Below are positions 43,771 to 53,370 of a DNA stretch of 64,000 nt, piece after piece. The translations under genes were made by a program, and so were the position numbers. This stretch comes from Nostoc sp. FACHB-892 (lineage in GTDB: Bacteria; Cyanobacteriota; Cyanobacteriia; Cyanobacteriales; Nostocaceae): the NCBI RefSeq assembly GCF_014698795.1, contig NZ_JACJTR010000037.1, forward strand, positions 1-64,000. Direction: 5' to 3'. How positions within the stretch are numbered: the stretch's first letter is position 1; every line of letters starts with the position of its first letter. The notes beneath the pieces are model-generated. The model ran no database searches. It saw only the letters and a program-made list of their open reading frames with translations, and was not told where the DNA came from.

Positions 43771-44280
43771 AATTTTCTTAACTCTAAATTTAGGTATTAA
43801 GGGCTTGAGGCTGATATGTACCTAACAGGCTGAATGGTCTATAGATGAGAAGATATGCAGAAACTTTTTTGATCAGGAACTTAATGTTTTTGGAATCTAG
43901 ATGACGTATGAAGAAAACCGTTTTAAAGTTTTTCCAACCCCCGATGTTTTTATGATTTATGCTTATCCCTGCTATTTTTAGGTTAATACAGCACATTTTT
44001 GGTTCTTATGCACAGTCATAAAGATGTACAGAAGAATCCAAAGGCGTGATCTAAAAACATAAAAACTGCGGGAAAACAAATGTATTAATAATCAGGTTGC
44101 CTAAAAATAAGACTGGATAGTTGCTTCAAGATTTTCCGTAACAAGTAAGAATACTGACACTATACACTATAGCTTAACAGCTTGATCAAGTTAAAAGCAT
44201 GATGTAATTAAAATTTAAGATTTCAGTTTGAATAGTTAAAACTTTTACATGTCATTAATAAGAAATATTATTGTATACAA
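43771..44280. other. AT-rich intergenic region
   Basis: No supported gene (an open frame at 43790-43996 on the minus strand lacks protein character). It holds the promoter side of the LuxR gene. The perfect palindrome CTTGATCAAG occurs near 44181. Confidence 0.4.
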
Positions 44281-45150
44281 CTATACTAAATACCAAAAAC
44301 CTCTAGCACCTATCCAAGGTTTATTTTGCAATTTTGGACTGTCTGCCCTATTTTCAGTTAAGTCAGATGGGGTAAATGGTAAATTTTGGGATAATACATT
44401 AGCTTTTGGAGATTCTGGTACGAACAGATGCAAAACTGTTAAGTGTAATCCTGCCCAAAGAAACTTGATAGTACCAGTAGAAACCAGTAATTGTCGCAAA
44501 TAATCGCGCTCTACTGAGACAAAAGAATCTTTAGGTGTGAGAACTTGACAAGAGATGCCCCAAAAATGTAGAGCTTTGCAAATTTCTGGAGGAAGGTTTT
44601 TTTCAAAATCTGCTTTTTGTTGATAAGTCAGAATGAAAGCAGAACCTAAACTTGCAGCCAGCGCTATGGTATCGCGGAAGGCAAGCGGTAAAATGTAGTC
44701 TATAGTTTGAGACTCGTCAAGTTGACTATCGAGGGATTTTGTAAGCGCTTCCCATTGCCAAAAGATTTCTAGATTTTTATTTTTTGGGAGGAGAGATTCT
44801 CTAAGGCTATCTCCTAGCCAAAATAAATTAAGTCTTGCTAAGTCATTCTCCATACGGAATTGTTCCCATCTCTTAAGTGACCAAAGGGTTTCCTCCAGTG
44901 CAACACGTTCTTGCTTGGATGTTCTATAAGAGTTAATTCCTTTTGGAGTAATTAATTCTGGATGCTGTAAGTAAAAGGAAGAACTGTCAAGTATATGCCA
45001 AAGTTCTCGTACTACCCATAACTCCATCACTTCTCCTAACTGTTGAATTAGAGGGACTCCGTGGACAGAGAGAGCTAAGGCTGGGTCAATAATGCATATC
45101 TGAGGTTGGGAAAGAGGGGAATTGGTTTTGGGTAAGAGATCGTACTTCAT
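44281..45150 (-). CDS. Hypothetical protein, possibly PIN-like
   Basis: 289 residues, soluble. QICIIDPALALSVHGVPLIQ near the start and FRDTIALAASLGSAFILTYQ near 160 could be the two acidic strands of a PIN-type nuclease fold, but this is weak. It lies between the LuxR and AraC regulator genes. I do not recognise the family. Confidence 0.5.
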   Translation of the reverse strand: MKYDLLPKTNSPLSQPQICIIDPALALSVHGVPLIQQLGEVMELWVVRELWHILDSSSFYLQHPELITPKGINSYRTSKQERVALEETLWSLKRWEQFRMENDLARLNLFWLGDSLRESLLPKNKNLEIFWQWEALTKSLDSQLDESQTIDYILPLAFRDTIALAASLGSAFILTYQQKADFEKNLPPEICKALHFWGISCQVLTPKDSFVSVERDYLRQLLVSTGTIKFLWAGLHLTVLHLFVPESPKANVLSQNLPFTPSDLTENRADSPKLQNKPWIGARGFWYLV

Positions 45151-45476
45151 TACATTTGGCTATATTATTAGCATTTTGATGATTTTAATGTGTATCCCAG
45201 CCGTATTTACTCTCTGGGAAGAAAGATTGTTTAATTTAGTGCTTACAAGATAAATCAGAAAGCTTTTAAATACAATGCATAAAATTTGGATTTCGACTAC
45301 TAGTTAAAATTAACTAGGTATAAAAGCTTAGTTAAAATGGGTGACTTGCAAAAAGTATGAAACAGTAATATCACTATAGAGAAAGTATTTTTTGTTCACT
45401 CTCAAGAAAGTCAACAGATTTTTTAGTGAATTCGATCAATTTAGGGATCATCACTGCTTAAACCAAAAAAGCATTT
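45151..45476. other. AT-rich divergent promoter region
   Basis: 326 bases between a leftward and a rightward gene, no open frame of note. Probably holds both promoters. Confidence 0.4.
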
Positions 45477-45896
45477 ATGAACAAGCATTGCACTCCTGAT
45501 TTTCAGATAGTTGCAGAACAAGCCCTTGCCAATACTGCTAGTTCACCAGATAGTTTACTAACGATATTTCCTAGTAATCCTCAACTGAGCCAGGTCTTTC
45601 AATTTATTGAGGCAAATTATAATCAACCAATTAGCTTATCTGACGTAGCTGTTGCAGTTGGTTACTGCGCGGCTTATTTGACCGACTTAGTACGACGCAA
45701 TACAGGATATACAGTGAATGATTGGATTATTGAACGTCGAATGGTAGCAGCACGCGCTCTACTGTTAGAGACTGATCAATGTGTAAGTCAAGTTGCTCAA
45801 GCAGTTGGTTATCAGCATGAAGGTTACTTTTTTCGCCAATTCCGCCGACATCATGGGATTACACCTAAAGCTTTTAGAAAGACCCAACGCAGCTAG
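45477..45896 (+). CDS. AraC-type transcriptional regulator
   Basis: 139 residues. Two HTH motifs of the AraC family: ISLSDVAVAVGYCAAYLTDL (about 55-75) and QVAQAVGYQHEGYFFRQFRR with HHGITPKAFR at the end. The N-terminal 40 residues have no sensor domain, so it is a short, AraC-HTH-only protein that may need a partner or respond through another signal. It lies upstream of the sensor operon. Confidence 0.88.
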   Translation: MNKHCTPDFQIVAEQALANTASSPDSLLTIFPSNPQLSQVFQFIEANYNQPISLSDVAVAVGYCAAYLTDLVRRNTGYTVNDWIIERRMVAARALLLETDQCVSQVAQAVGYQHEGYFFRQFRRHHGITPKAFRKTQRS

Positions 45897-46037
45897 AGTA
45901 GTAGCAACCATTAGTGTTAATTGGAGTAAAGCAATAAAGCTTTAAATCCATTTAATTTAGCATATTTAACTTTCAACTTGTAAAGTCTAATCCTTGGATC
46001 AAAATATTACACTTTAAAGCTGACAAGCATTTTTCAA

Positions 46038-47519
46038 ATGAAGCATTTTCATCGGTTATTTAATCCACTCGCTTGGTCAATCGCTGCTAAAATTTCGGTA
46101 GCATTGGTTTGCGCTGTGCTAGTACCGATGATCTTCACTGCCTACTACAATCTGCAACAGAGCTTAGGCAGTGTAGAGGCTGGCGAATACCGCAAACTGG
46201 AACTGTTAGCTAGTAGTAGTGCTAGTCGCTTTGACCAGTTAATTATTGACCATCATCGTGTGGTTGCCCAAGTCAGTAGTGATCCTCATGTGATAGATTT
46301 TCTCGCTGCTGATACATCAGAAAAGCGAGAAAGTTACCACCCCAATCTGCAACTGACACTACAAAAGATTTTCCGCTCTCATCCAGACATTGATAGTGTC
46401 TTGCTGATGGATAGAAAGGGCCAGTGCGTTGCTGCCACAGATTCAAAGTTAATTGGTCAAAACTACTCCGCTATCCAAAAGGACTTTTACGGGTTTAGCG
46501 TCTTGGTGGACGAAACAACCGAAAGTCCAGGAATGTTTTTCTCGCAACCCGTGCGATCACCTGATGGGGAGATTGTGGGAACCACCCTACTCAATGTTCG
46601 GGGAGAAAATATTTGGACAACTATTAATGCTAATGCCTTAGATATAGGCTTTCAGAGCAATGCCTTCTTGATTGACCAACAGGGAATAGTCATTAGCCAC
46701 TCCGATCCATCTGTTTCAAATCATAACCTGCTTCCACTGTCAGATAAGACGCTAAAGCCGATTGTTCAGAACAAACGCTACGGTGCGGATCGAGTTCAGA
46801 GTTTGGACATTCCCGACTTTAAGGTAATGTTAAAAGCTACGCAGTCTGGACACGCCACTTATCAGTTGCCGCGATCACAGTCGCAAATAGTCGGCTTTGC
46901 ACCCTTAGCAACCCAACCTTGGGTATTGGGAGTCAGTCAACCCAAAGCAGACTTTGCCGCTCCTTTGAATCGTCTGGTTTGGCTCAATGGCAGTAGCGTG
47001 TTATTTGTTGGGGTTATTACGGCAATTATCGCGCTGCTTTTTGGGCTAAGTATTTCTCGACCGATTCACGCTCTTACCACCGTGGCCCAAGCATTAGAAG
47101 ATGATAATTTTGATTCTCATGTACTAGAACTACATCAAAATTTAGCTCAGTTCGGTCATCACCAAGATGATATTGGTCAATTAGTACGTGTTTTCTTAAA
47201 GATGGCTGAAGAAGTCAGGCTGCGAGATCATCAGTTGAAAATTGAAGTCCAAGAACTTCAGATTGAGATCGATGAGGCTAAAAGAGTCAGCCAAGTTATG
47301 GAAATTACCCAAAATGAACATTTTGAACAGCTACAAAAAAAGATTCAAACACTCAGAGAAAACGAAGTAACAAAAGCCGAAACTGAGGCAGAATACTACG
47401 AGCGATTGCAAACTCAGGTGCAGTCTTTAAAAGAGCGACCGCGCAATGGTGAGGCATTGAGTTTATTAGTTAATACTGATGTTACAAGTGAGGGAGAAAT
47501 AATAACTTCTAACTCCTGA
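46038..47519 (+). CDS. Cache-HAMP membrane sensor without an output domain
   Basis: 493 residues. Transmembrane helix at about 14-36, an extracellular dCache-type domain at about 40-300 (SSASRFDQLIIDHHRVVAQV, VLLMDRKGQCVAATD), second helix near 312-335, HAMP at about 336-390 (SISRPIHALTTVAQALEDDN), then a coiled coil to the end. There is no histidine kinase, MCP or cyclase domain. It heads a run with a MinD-like ATPase, a cNMP-domain protein and an HTH protein, which may carry out the output. Confidence 0.8.
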   Translation: MKHFHRLFNPLAWSIAAKISVALVCAVLVPMIFTAYYNLQQSLGSVEAGEYRKLELLASSSASRFDQLIIDHHRVVAQVSSDPHVIDFLAADTSEKRESYHPNLQLTLQKIFRSHPDIDSVLLMDRKGQCVAATDSKLIGQNYSAIQKDFYGFSVLVDETTESPGMFFSQPVRSPDGEIVGTTLLNVRGENIWTTINANALDIGFQSNAFLIDQQGIVISHSDPSVSNHNLLPLSDKTLKPIVQNKRYGADRVQSLDIPDFKVMLKATQSGHATYQLPRSQSQIVGFAPLATQPWVLGVSQPKADFAAPLNRLVWLNGSSVLFVGVITAIIALLFGLSISRPIHALTTVAQALEDDNFDSHVLELHQNLAQFGHHQDDIGQLVRVFLKMAEEVRLRDHQLKIEVQELQIEIDEAKRVSQVMEITQNEHFEQLQKKIQTLRENEVTKAETEAEYYERLQTQVQSLKERPRNGEALSLLVNTDVTSEGEIITSNS

Positions 47520-47547
47520 CTTTTAATTCTCGACAATGAGGTTACTT

Positions 47548-48339
47548 ATGGCACAAATTATCGCTGTTCATTCCTTTCGTGGCGGTACTGGTAAATCAAA
47601 TATAATTGCCAATATAGCAGCTACTATGACGTTGCAAGGACAACGTGTAGGTATTATCGATACTGATATCCAATCGCCAGGAATTCATATTATTTTTGGT
47701 TTGAAAGAGGACAAAATACAACTTACTCTCAATGATTATTTATGGGGGCGCTGTAATATCAAAGAGACTGCTTATGATGTCACTGATACTTTAATTGCAG
47801 AGCAAGAAAATACAAGCACAGTTAAGGGCAGCCTTTATCTGATCCCTTCTAGTATTAAAGCTGCTGAAATTTCCAGGGTTTTACGTGAAGGGTATGATGT
47901 TATCCGGCTCAACGATGGTTTTCAGTCACTTATCCGTAACCTGAAATTGGACTATTTATTAATTGATACTCACCCTGGACTGAATGAAGAAACCTTAGTT
48001 TCTATTGGTATTTCTAATGTTTTACTAATTATTCTTCGTCCAGATAGTCAAGACTTTCAGGGAACTGCTGTGACAATAGATGTAGCTCGGAAACTGAAAG
48101 CAGCAAAAATAGTGCTAATCCTTAATAAAGTTTTACCGTCCTTGAATTTTGCAGATTTGAAACAACAGGTAGAAAAAATTTATGATGTCCCCGTAGCCGG
48201 GATTCTACCGCTTTCAGAAGACATGGTGCAGTTGGGTAGCAAAGGTCTTTTTTGTTTGCGTTACTCCCAACATACCATTACTCAGACAATTAAAGGAATT
48301 ACAGAGCAGATTGCTGGTCTAGTTGTAAGTCATTGGTAG
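47548..48339 (+). CDS. MinD/ParA-like ATPase
   Basis: 263 residues from the ATG at 47548 (GAGG 6 bases upstream). Deviant Walker A HSFRGGTGKSNIIANIA near 10 with the signature Lys, GIIDTDIQSPGIH near 38 and LLIDTHPGLNE near 133. MinD/ParA proteins form ATP sandwich dimers that bind membrane or DNA and position complexes. Not obviously a plasmid ParA, because no ParB follows. It is the second gene of the sensor operon, 28 bases after the sensor. Confidence 0.88.
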   Translation: MAQIIAVHSFRGGTGKSNIIANIAATMTLQGQRVGIIDTDIQSPGIHIIFGLKEDKIQLTLNDYLWGRCNIKETAYDVTDTLIAEQENTSTVKGSLYLIPSSIKAAEISRVLREGYDVIRLNDGFQSLIRNLKLDYLLIDTHPGLNEETLVSIGISNVLLIILRPDSQDFQGTAVTIDVARKLKAAKIVLILNKVLPSLNFADLKQQVEKIYDVPVAGILPLSEDMVQLGSKGLFCLRYSQHTITQTIKGITEQIAGLVVSHW

Positions 48340-48411
48340 CAAAATTATTTATCGCATCTTTGTGGCTTGTTTTTCTTACTAAACCTTATCAAATAAGAAA
48401 AGAACTTACTT

Positions 48412-49506
48412 ATGACAGAAGTTTTACTTAAAGAATTAACTAAGATTGACATCGATTGGATGATTGATACAGGACATCAGAGAGAAATAGCTGCTGGTAC
48501 TATTCTGATTGAAGAAGGAAAAGTAGCTAACTTCCTGTATATATTACTAAATGGAATCTTAAAAGTTACAATCTCTCAATCAGATAGCAATCCTCTAGCT
48601 CGTGCTTTTGCAGCCATCGAAGGTAATGAAATCTTAGGTCGAGAAATTGCAAGATTATCTAGTGGCGAGGTAGTGGGAGAAATCCCCTTTGTAGATACTC
48701 GCCTCACAGCTACTACTATTCAGGCTGTAGAAAAGTCACTAGTGATGTCAATTCCCCAACAGAAGTTGGCAGCAAAATTGCAGCAAGACATTGGTTTTGC
48801 TTCACGATTTTATCGGGCGATCGCTATTATGCTTTCAGATAGAATCCAAAACATTATCAATCAACTTAGTCGTAGTAACTTAGCACAAGGTCAACCTTTG
48901 AGAGATGTGCTGTTTGTGTTGGGAGAATTACATGATAGTGACATCGATTGGATGATGAGTTGTGGAACTCAGGAAAAAATTCCTGTTAATACCACACTCA
49001 TCCATGAACGAGGGACTGTAGATGCACTCTATATTCTTTTAGATGGAGCAATGTCTCTTTCTATTGCTGAAAATGAGCGTAATCCTTTAGCTCGTGCTTT
49101 TGCTGCAATCGAGGGGGGTGAAGTTTCTGCTAGAGAAATAGCCAGATTAGCGAAAGGCGAAATTATCGGTGAAACACCCTTCATTGATGGTCGCCTACCT
49201 TCTGCAACTGTTAAGGCAATTGAAGACTCGCTCGTATTGTCAATTTCTCGACAGCAAATGGCAGCAAAGTTACAGCAAGATGTAGGATTTGCATCTCGTT
49301 TTTATCGTGCAATCACTATTTTACTTTCTCAGAGATTACAAGCAACACTGAGTCAGCTTGGTTATGGTAAGCGGGTTTATAGTCAAGGTTTGTCGTTAGC
49401 TGAAAATCTGGAATATGAGGATGAGTTGAATGATAGCGTTTTAGATAGTGTGGCGATCGCAGGTAAAAAATTTAATTGGATGTTGGAGAAGTTAACAGTA
49501 AGTTAA
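48412..49506 (+). CDS. Tandem cNMP-binding-domain protein
   Basis: 364 residues with an internal duplication: residues ~10-150 and ~170-310 align closely (e.g. NPLARAFAAIEGNEILGREI against NPLARAFAAIEGGEVSAREI; both GFASRFYRAI). Each repeat resembles a cyclic-nucleotide-binding domain. No HTH follows, so it is not a CRP-type regulator. Similar proteins occur near NHLP export genes in cyanobacteria, as far as I recall. It lies downstream of the MinD-like gene. Confidence 0.8.
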   Translation: MTEVLLKELTKIDIDWMIDTGHQREIAAGTILIEEGKVANFLYILLNGILKVTISQSDSNPLARAFAAIEGNEILGREIARLSSGEVVGEIPFVDTRLTATTIQAVEKSLVMSIPQQKLAAKLQQDIGFASRFYRAIAIMLSDRIQNIINQLSRSNLAQGQPLRDVLFVLGELHDSDIDWMMSCGTQEKIPVNTTLIHERGTVDALYILLDGAMSLSIAENERNPLARAFAAIEGGEVSAREIARLAKGEIIGETPFIDGRLPSATVKAIEDSLVLSISRQQMAAKLQQDVGFASRFYRAITILLSQRLQATLSQLGYGKRVYSQGLSLAENLEYEDELNDSVLDSVAIAGKKFNWMLEKLTVS

Positions 49507-49563
49507 ATTCCTGGGTATAGGGTCTAATCCACTTTGCATATTTCTTACAAGCATTTAAAAGCT

Positions 49564-50091
49564 ATGCTACAAACAATAAATTCTCAAGTAGAAATTCGCA
49601 ATAAGTTTAAGGGGACAGAAGAATTAAAGCCTGCTGTTATTAACGCAGATATACAGCAAGATTTTCAGAATACAGGATATTCTCCAAGCCCAATCAGTAA
49701 GCAACAGTTAGCTACGGACGTTGATAGCATTCTGAAGGACTGTGTTTATCATAAAAAAGGCATGAATCCAAAAATTTTTTGTCGTCGCTGGTTTGGGCTG
49801 GAAGCTATCGATGATAATGGGCGAACTCGCTATACAGAAAAACTAATTTTAGCGATGGAGTCTGAACATGGTTATAGGGAAAAGTGTATCAACTTGATAG
49901 CAAGATTATTAAAAATTAAACCCAATACTGTTCATCGTTGGGGGAAAGGAGTTGAATTTGACAAAATTCCTCTAGATAAGCGAGAGCAATACGAAACTTA
50001 TCTTGGTTATGTTGACACCATAAGGGTCATGACTTTAAGCATTGCTGGAATCAATAAAGATTTGTTACCGAAAATTTTACACTCCTTATAA
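49564..50091 (+). CDS. Putative HTH protein of the sensor operon
   Basis: 175 residues from the ATG at 49564. The C-terminal half has INLIARLLKIKPNTVHRWGK, which reads like a helix-turn-helix, preceded by MNPKIFCRRWFGLEAIDDNG. No family recognised. It is the last gene of the sensor run, and a palindromic operator lies 55 bases after its stop. Confidence 0.6.
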   Translation: MLQTINSQVEIRNKFKGTEELKPAVINADIQQDFQNTGYSPSPISKQQLATDVDSILKDCVYHKKGMNPKIFCRRWFGLEAIDDNGRTRYTEKLILAMESEHGYREKCINLIARLLKIKPNTVHRWGKGVEFDKIPLDKREQYETYLGYVDTIRVMTLSIAGINKDLLPKILHSL

Positions 50092-50145
50092 TTTAAGGAT
50101 TTTGTTCATAAGTCTTTAGAAGATTGTAATAAGAAAAGCTAAACA

Positions 50146-50160
50146 CTGTATACCATACAG
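50146..50160. promoter_or_regulatory. Palindromic operator, copy 1
   Basis: CTGTATACCATACAG, one change from the perfect palindrome CTGTATG-n-CATACAG found at 53887 and 54015. It lies in the 390-base gap before the MBL-fold gene at 50481. The rest of the gap is AT-rich without a gene. The CTGTA..TACAG arms resemble LuxR-type binding sites. Confidence 0.7.
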
Positions 50161-50480
50161 GAAACTCTTGAACCAGATTAAATAGAGTTTTATATTGAAC
50201 TGAATGATTGATAAGAAATCAGCTTTTTATCTTTGGGTTTTTAGGGTAAGTAAAAACTTATATAGAGAAATAAAATTCATTAAAGATAATAACTTAAGCT
50301 CTAAGGAAGTAATTGTTGGAAAGCACAAAGGCTCAAGTCTAAACTTGTAGTCATTTATATATGTTATCTAGAAAATAATCCCAGGTTTTGGGTTTTATAA
50401 AAATTTCTAATAAGGTGTGGCTTAATATTTCCCGTTGCTTTGTACTTGCACTAAAAACTTATTAAAAATAGGGGTGAACT

Positions 50481-51926
50481 ATGGAAATACAAATGATTGG
50501 ACATGCTTCGATATTTGTGGAAACGCAAGATTGCAAAATTCTCATGGACCCTGTGCTATGGTCTCCATATCTTCAAGGGATAGAAGATGTATATCCAAAG
50601 CGGGAAGTAATTCATGAACTACTTCCAGATTTTGATTTGCTAATTATATCGCATTGGCATTCGGATCACTTTGATATTCGCTCCCTTGCCCATCTACCAA
50701 AGACAGTTGATGTCTTAATTCCTCAAGATAAAGTTTTAAAAAACTGTCTCATCAAATTAGGATATTCACAAATTTATACTGTGGAAGATTTTAGTGAAGT
50801 TAAGATTGGCTCCACTAGCATTCTCGCAACTCGCTCGGAAAACCGAGTTCCTGAATTTGGCATAGTATTTTCTGATTTATCAGGGGTTTTTTGGAATCAG
50901 GTAGACTCAAACGTCAGTTTAGATACAATTCGTTTTGTAAAATCTCGTTATCCCCAAATTGACTTTTTATTAGCACCCTGGCAACCAATGTTAGAGACTA
51001 ATTACCAATATAATAAGAGTCTGTCTTTCCCTTACTCTTCATACAACAAGTGTCTTAAAAACATCAGTATGATTCAACCAAAGGCGATTGCCCCTGGAGC
51101 CAATGGCTTCAAAAAAATCAATGGTTCATCTTGGCTGAACAAGATTGTATTTCCAGTAACGCGAGAACAATTTTGTAAAGATGTAAGGATGGTTTACCCA
51201 GAAGTAGGAGAAAACGTATTTTCTCTCGAACCTGGTGATATCTTGGTCTTTAAAAATAATGAATTTAGACATATGAAAGAAATATGTCAATTTGTCAATA
51301 AGCTTGAGGATGATAGAGATATTTTAGATTTTTCACCTGTGAATATAGATGGTAATATAATTGACGATAATCCAGATAATTACAATCTTGATGAGATGAG
51401 GGAGGCAATAGAAGAAGAAGTTTTATTTAATTTTCCAAAATTTATTCAAGAAAAAAAATATTCGTTGTTTTTAGAACATTGTCACTGGAAAGTAATTTAT
51501 CAGCTAGAGATAGTTTTTCCTAATTGTTCTCGCAGATGGTCGTTTGATTTTTCTGAAAAAAATATTTCCGTCCAAGCAGGCAGAAATCCTTTTGCTAATT
51601 TATTTACTCTTATTACAGCCTCAAGTTTTTACAGTCTTTTAAAGAGATTTAGAGGATGGGAATATGTTGCTTTAAGCGGTTATCATCGACGTTTTCAAAA
51701 AATTTACGTAGTAACGCCGCATGGAATTATTCAACCTGATGAAAAGGAAATAGAAGAACCTATTAGTCTCAGATTTTCTAACAAAGATATTTTCGAGACT
51801 GTTCAGTATCAAGAAGTAGAAAAATGGAAGCAGTCTAATGAAAACTCAGCCGCAAATGAAAGCAAAACTTTCATGATGAAGGTAGGAAATACTCTGGTTA
51901 GGCTAGTGAAAGAAGAGAAGAATTGA
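50481..51926 (+). CDS. Metallo-beta-lactamase-fold protein
   Basis: 481 residues. MEIQMIGHASIFVETQDCKI at the start and the metal motif ISHWHSDHFD (HxHxDH, about 56-65) define the MBL fold, of the UlaG/CMAH-like type that opens with GHASIFV and MDP. After about residue 290 comes an acidic region and a C-terminal domain (YVALSGYHRRFQKIYVVTP) that I cannot name. An AGGGG site lies near the ATG. It has an operator copy upstream and a strong terminator downstream, so it is a single-gene unit of the RiPP regulon. It could tailor or process the peptide, or be unrelated. Confidence 0.8.
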   Translation: MEIQMIGHASIFVETQDCKILMDPVLWSPYLQGIEDVYPKREVIHELLPDFDLLIISHWHSDHFDIRSLAHLPKTVDVLIPQDKVLKNCLIKLGYSQIYTVEDFSEVKIGSTSILATRSENRVPEFGIVFSDLSGVFWNQVDSNVSLDTIRFVKSRYPQIDFLLAPWQPMLETNYQYNKSLSFPYSSYNKCLKNISMIQPKAIAPGANGFKKINGSSWLNKIVFPVTREQFCKDVRMVYPEVGENVFSLEPGDILVFKNNEFRHMKEICQFVNKLEDDRDILDFSPVNIDGNIIDDNPDNYNLDEMREAIEEEVLFNFPKFIQEKKYSLFLEHCHWKVIYQLEIVFPNCSRRWSFDFSEKNISVQAGRNPFANLFTLITASSFYSLLKRFRGWEYVALSGYHRRFQKIYVVTPHGIIQPDEKEIEEPISLRFSNKDIFETVQYQEVEKWKQSNENSAANESKTFMMKVGNTLVRLVKEEKN

Positions 51927-51981
51927 GAAGTGAAGAATTTTAACAAAAATGCATTAGTGCAGGTTGGCAGAAATAATTATT

Positions 51982-52015
51982 ACGAGCGTACTATTTGAGT
52001 ACGTTCGTATTTTTT
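51982..52015 (+). terminator. Rho-independent terminator after the MBL gene
   Basis: ACGAGCGTACT (51982-51992) pairs with AGTACGTTCGT (51998-52008), followed by ATTTTTT. A strong plus-strand terminator 55 bases after the MBL stop. Confidence 0.85.
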
Positions 52016-52070
52016 AACTTCGGGATAGAACAGGATTTGAAGATTTATTTTCTAAGCTAAAGGTTGAACT

Positions 52071-52196
52071 AAGTAGGTGGGCGCTAAAAGATACAACTAG
52101 ATTAAGAAATGTAAATCGCTTAAAAGCTTATATTGAAAGCGTTTCTGGCGCTTTACATAAGTTTACACAGTTCGGTTTAATTGTGCCTACCTACTT
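52071..52196. repeat. MITE-like element, 126 bp
   Basis: AAGTAGGTGGGC (52071-52082) and GCCTACCTACTT (52185-52196) are inverted copies, 11 of 12 matching. The inside has no long frame. No clear target duplication is visible, so this may be the remains of an IS or a small non-coding element. Confidence 0.45.
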
Positions 52197-52232
52197 AAAC
52201 GGTTTTTGTCAAATGCTTAGGCTGCAATTTTC

Positions 52233-53225
52233 TTAGTTTTTTACGCATAGTTTAATCTTTTGCATCCAGTTATCAGGAACATGAAATCCATAACTCCATC
52301 GATTAGCTTTTGTCCCATTGACTATGCAATGCCAAAATAACTGCTCTGGCTGCTTTTCAATTTTAAAAAACCTAACCAACTTTGGTTTATCTACAAGAGT
52401 TATTAACTCCTTTGTTTCAGGATGCATATAACGAAAAAATGATTTGCCATTTGCTGCCAATTCAGGCTGATCGAAGTCAATCAAGTACATTCTCCAGCCA
52501 ACACAATCTTCATTAGTATGCCAGAGTCTATAAGCATTTGGGGGATACCAAAAACTGCCAGTAAGTTTTACATCAGCCCCAAAAAAGTTCTTCAAAGTTC
52601 TTACTATTCTGACTTTACACTGAAAATAATCTTCATAAAGCTTATCCTCTACATAGTTATCTAAATTTATTAAATGAGAACTACGATGAGCAAGATATCT
52701 AGATTCTAGGAACTTTATATCTACATTAGTGTTTTGTCTCATAATTTTGTCATATTGAGCCTGGAATTCTGCCGAAGCTGGAGAGATAGAAGCAAAATTA
52801 AAATCATCAAATCGAAAAGCTTGATTAAAAAGACATAAATCTACTGCATCTAGCTTAATCTTGATTTTTTCTAATTCATTTTCTAATATCTCAAATCCTT
52901 GAATATCTTGCAGATTAAATTCATAACAGTAATTTAATGAAGTCGAATTATCTTGACTAAGCTCAAGAGAAGGCAATGCAATTGTTTGTCCAGATTTTGA
53001 TTGGCTTCCCTGTTGACAATACTGATTAATGCCGAACATTTGCTCTTTGACAATTTTATTTTTTAACTCATCTGCTGCTTGCTTAACTGCTTCAAATTCT
53101 TCTCGTGTAAATACAAAGCCTTTTTTATAACCAATTTTTATAATTTCTTTATAATTTGTTACAGCCATTAATTCTTGTTTAACTTCTTCATTTTTAAAAA
53201 GTTGTGCAACAGCTTTTTTTGACAT
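52233..53225 (-). CDS. Nif11 leader domain fused to an oxygenase-like domain
   Basis: 330 residues from ATG 53225, which has GGAGG 5 bases upstream. Residues 1-55 (MSKKAVAQLFKNEEVKQELM, IIKIGYKKGFVFTREEFEAV) are a Nif11-type leader domain as found in RiPP precursors. Residues ~190-325 carry AYRLWHTNEDCVGWRMYLID, SFFRYMHPETKEL and LFWHCIVNGTKANRWSYGFH. I take these as a 2OG-Fe(II)-oxygenase-like double-stranded beta-helix: HTN as first ligand region, WHC and R-x-S as late region. A leader domain fused to an enzyme is unusual. No double-Gly cleavage motif follows the leader, so it is probably not a C39 substrate. Confidence 0.65.
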   Translation of the reverse strand: MSKKAVAQLFKNEEVKQELMAVTNYKEIIKIGYKKGFVFTREEFEAVKQAADELKNKIVKEQMFGINQYCQQGSQSKSGQTIALPSLELSQDNSTSLNYCYEFNLQDIQGFEILENELEKIKIKLDAVDLCLFNQAFRFDDFNFASISPASAEFQAQYDKIMRQNTNVDIKFLESRYLAHRSSHLINLDNYVEDKLYEDYFQCKVRIVRTLKNFFGADVKLTGSFWYPPNAYRLWHTNEDCVGWRMYLIDFDQPELAANGKSFFRYMHPETKELITLVDKPKLVRFFKIEKQPEQLFWHCIVNGTKANRWSYGFHVPDNWMQKIKLCVKN

Positions 53226-53370
53226 TTTTACCTCCAAATTAGTTAAGCAATTTCAGTACTAGCGTTTGCTTATGAACTCAGTTTAATAAAAAAATAGAAG
53301 CTGATAAAGCGCGATACTACTAAAAAAAATATAGTGTTTTTTTAGGAAAAATACTATATGCGTAAGTAAT

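Noticed and set aside
43790..43996. Open frame of 68 codons on the minus strand
   Set aside because: Upstream of the LuxR gene, AT-rich, no ribosome site, composition typical of a chance frame.
47548..48339. MinD-like gene as a plasmid ParA
   Set aside because: No ParB gene or centromere-like repeats follow, and it lies within a signalling run.
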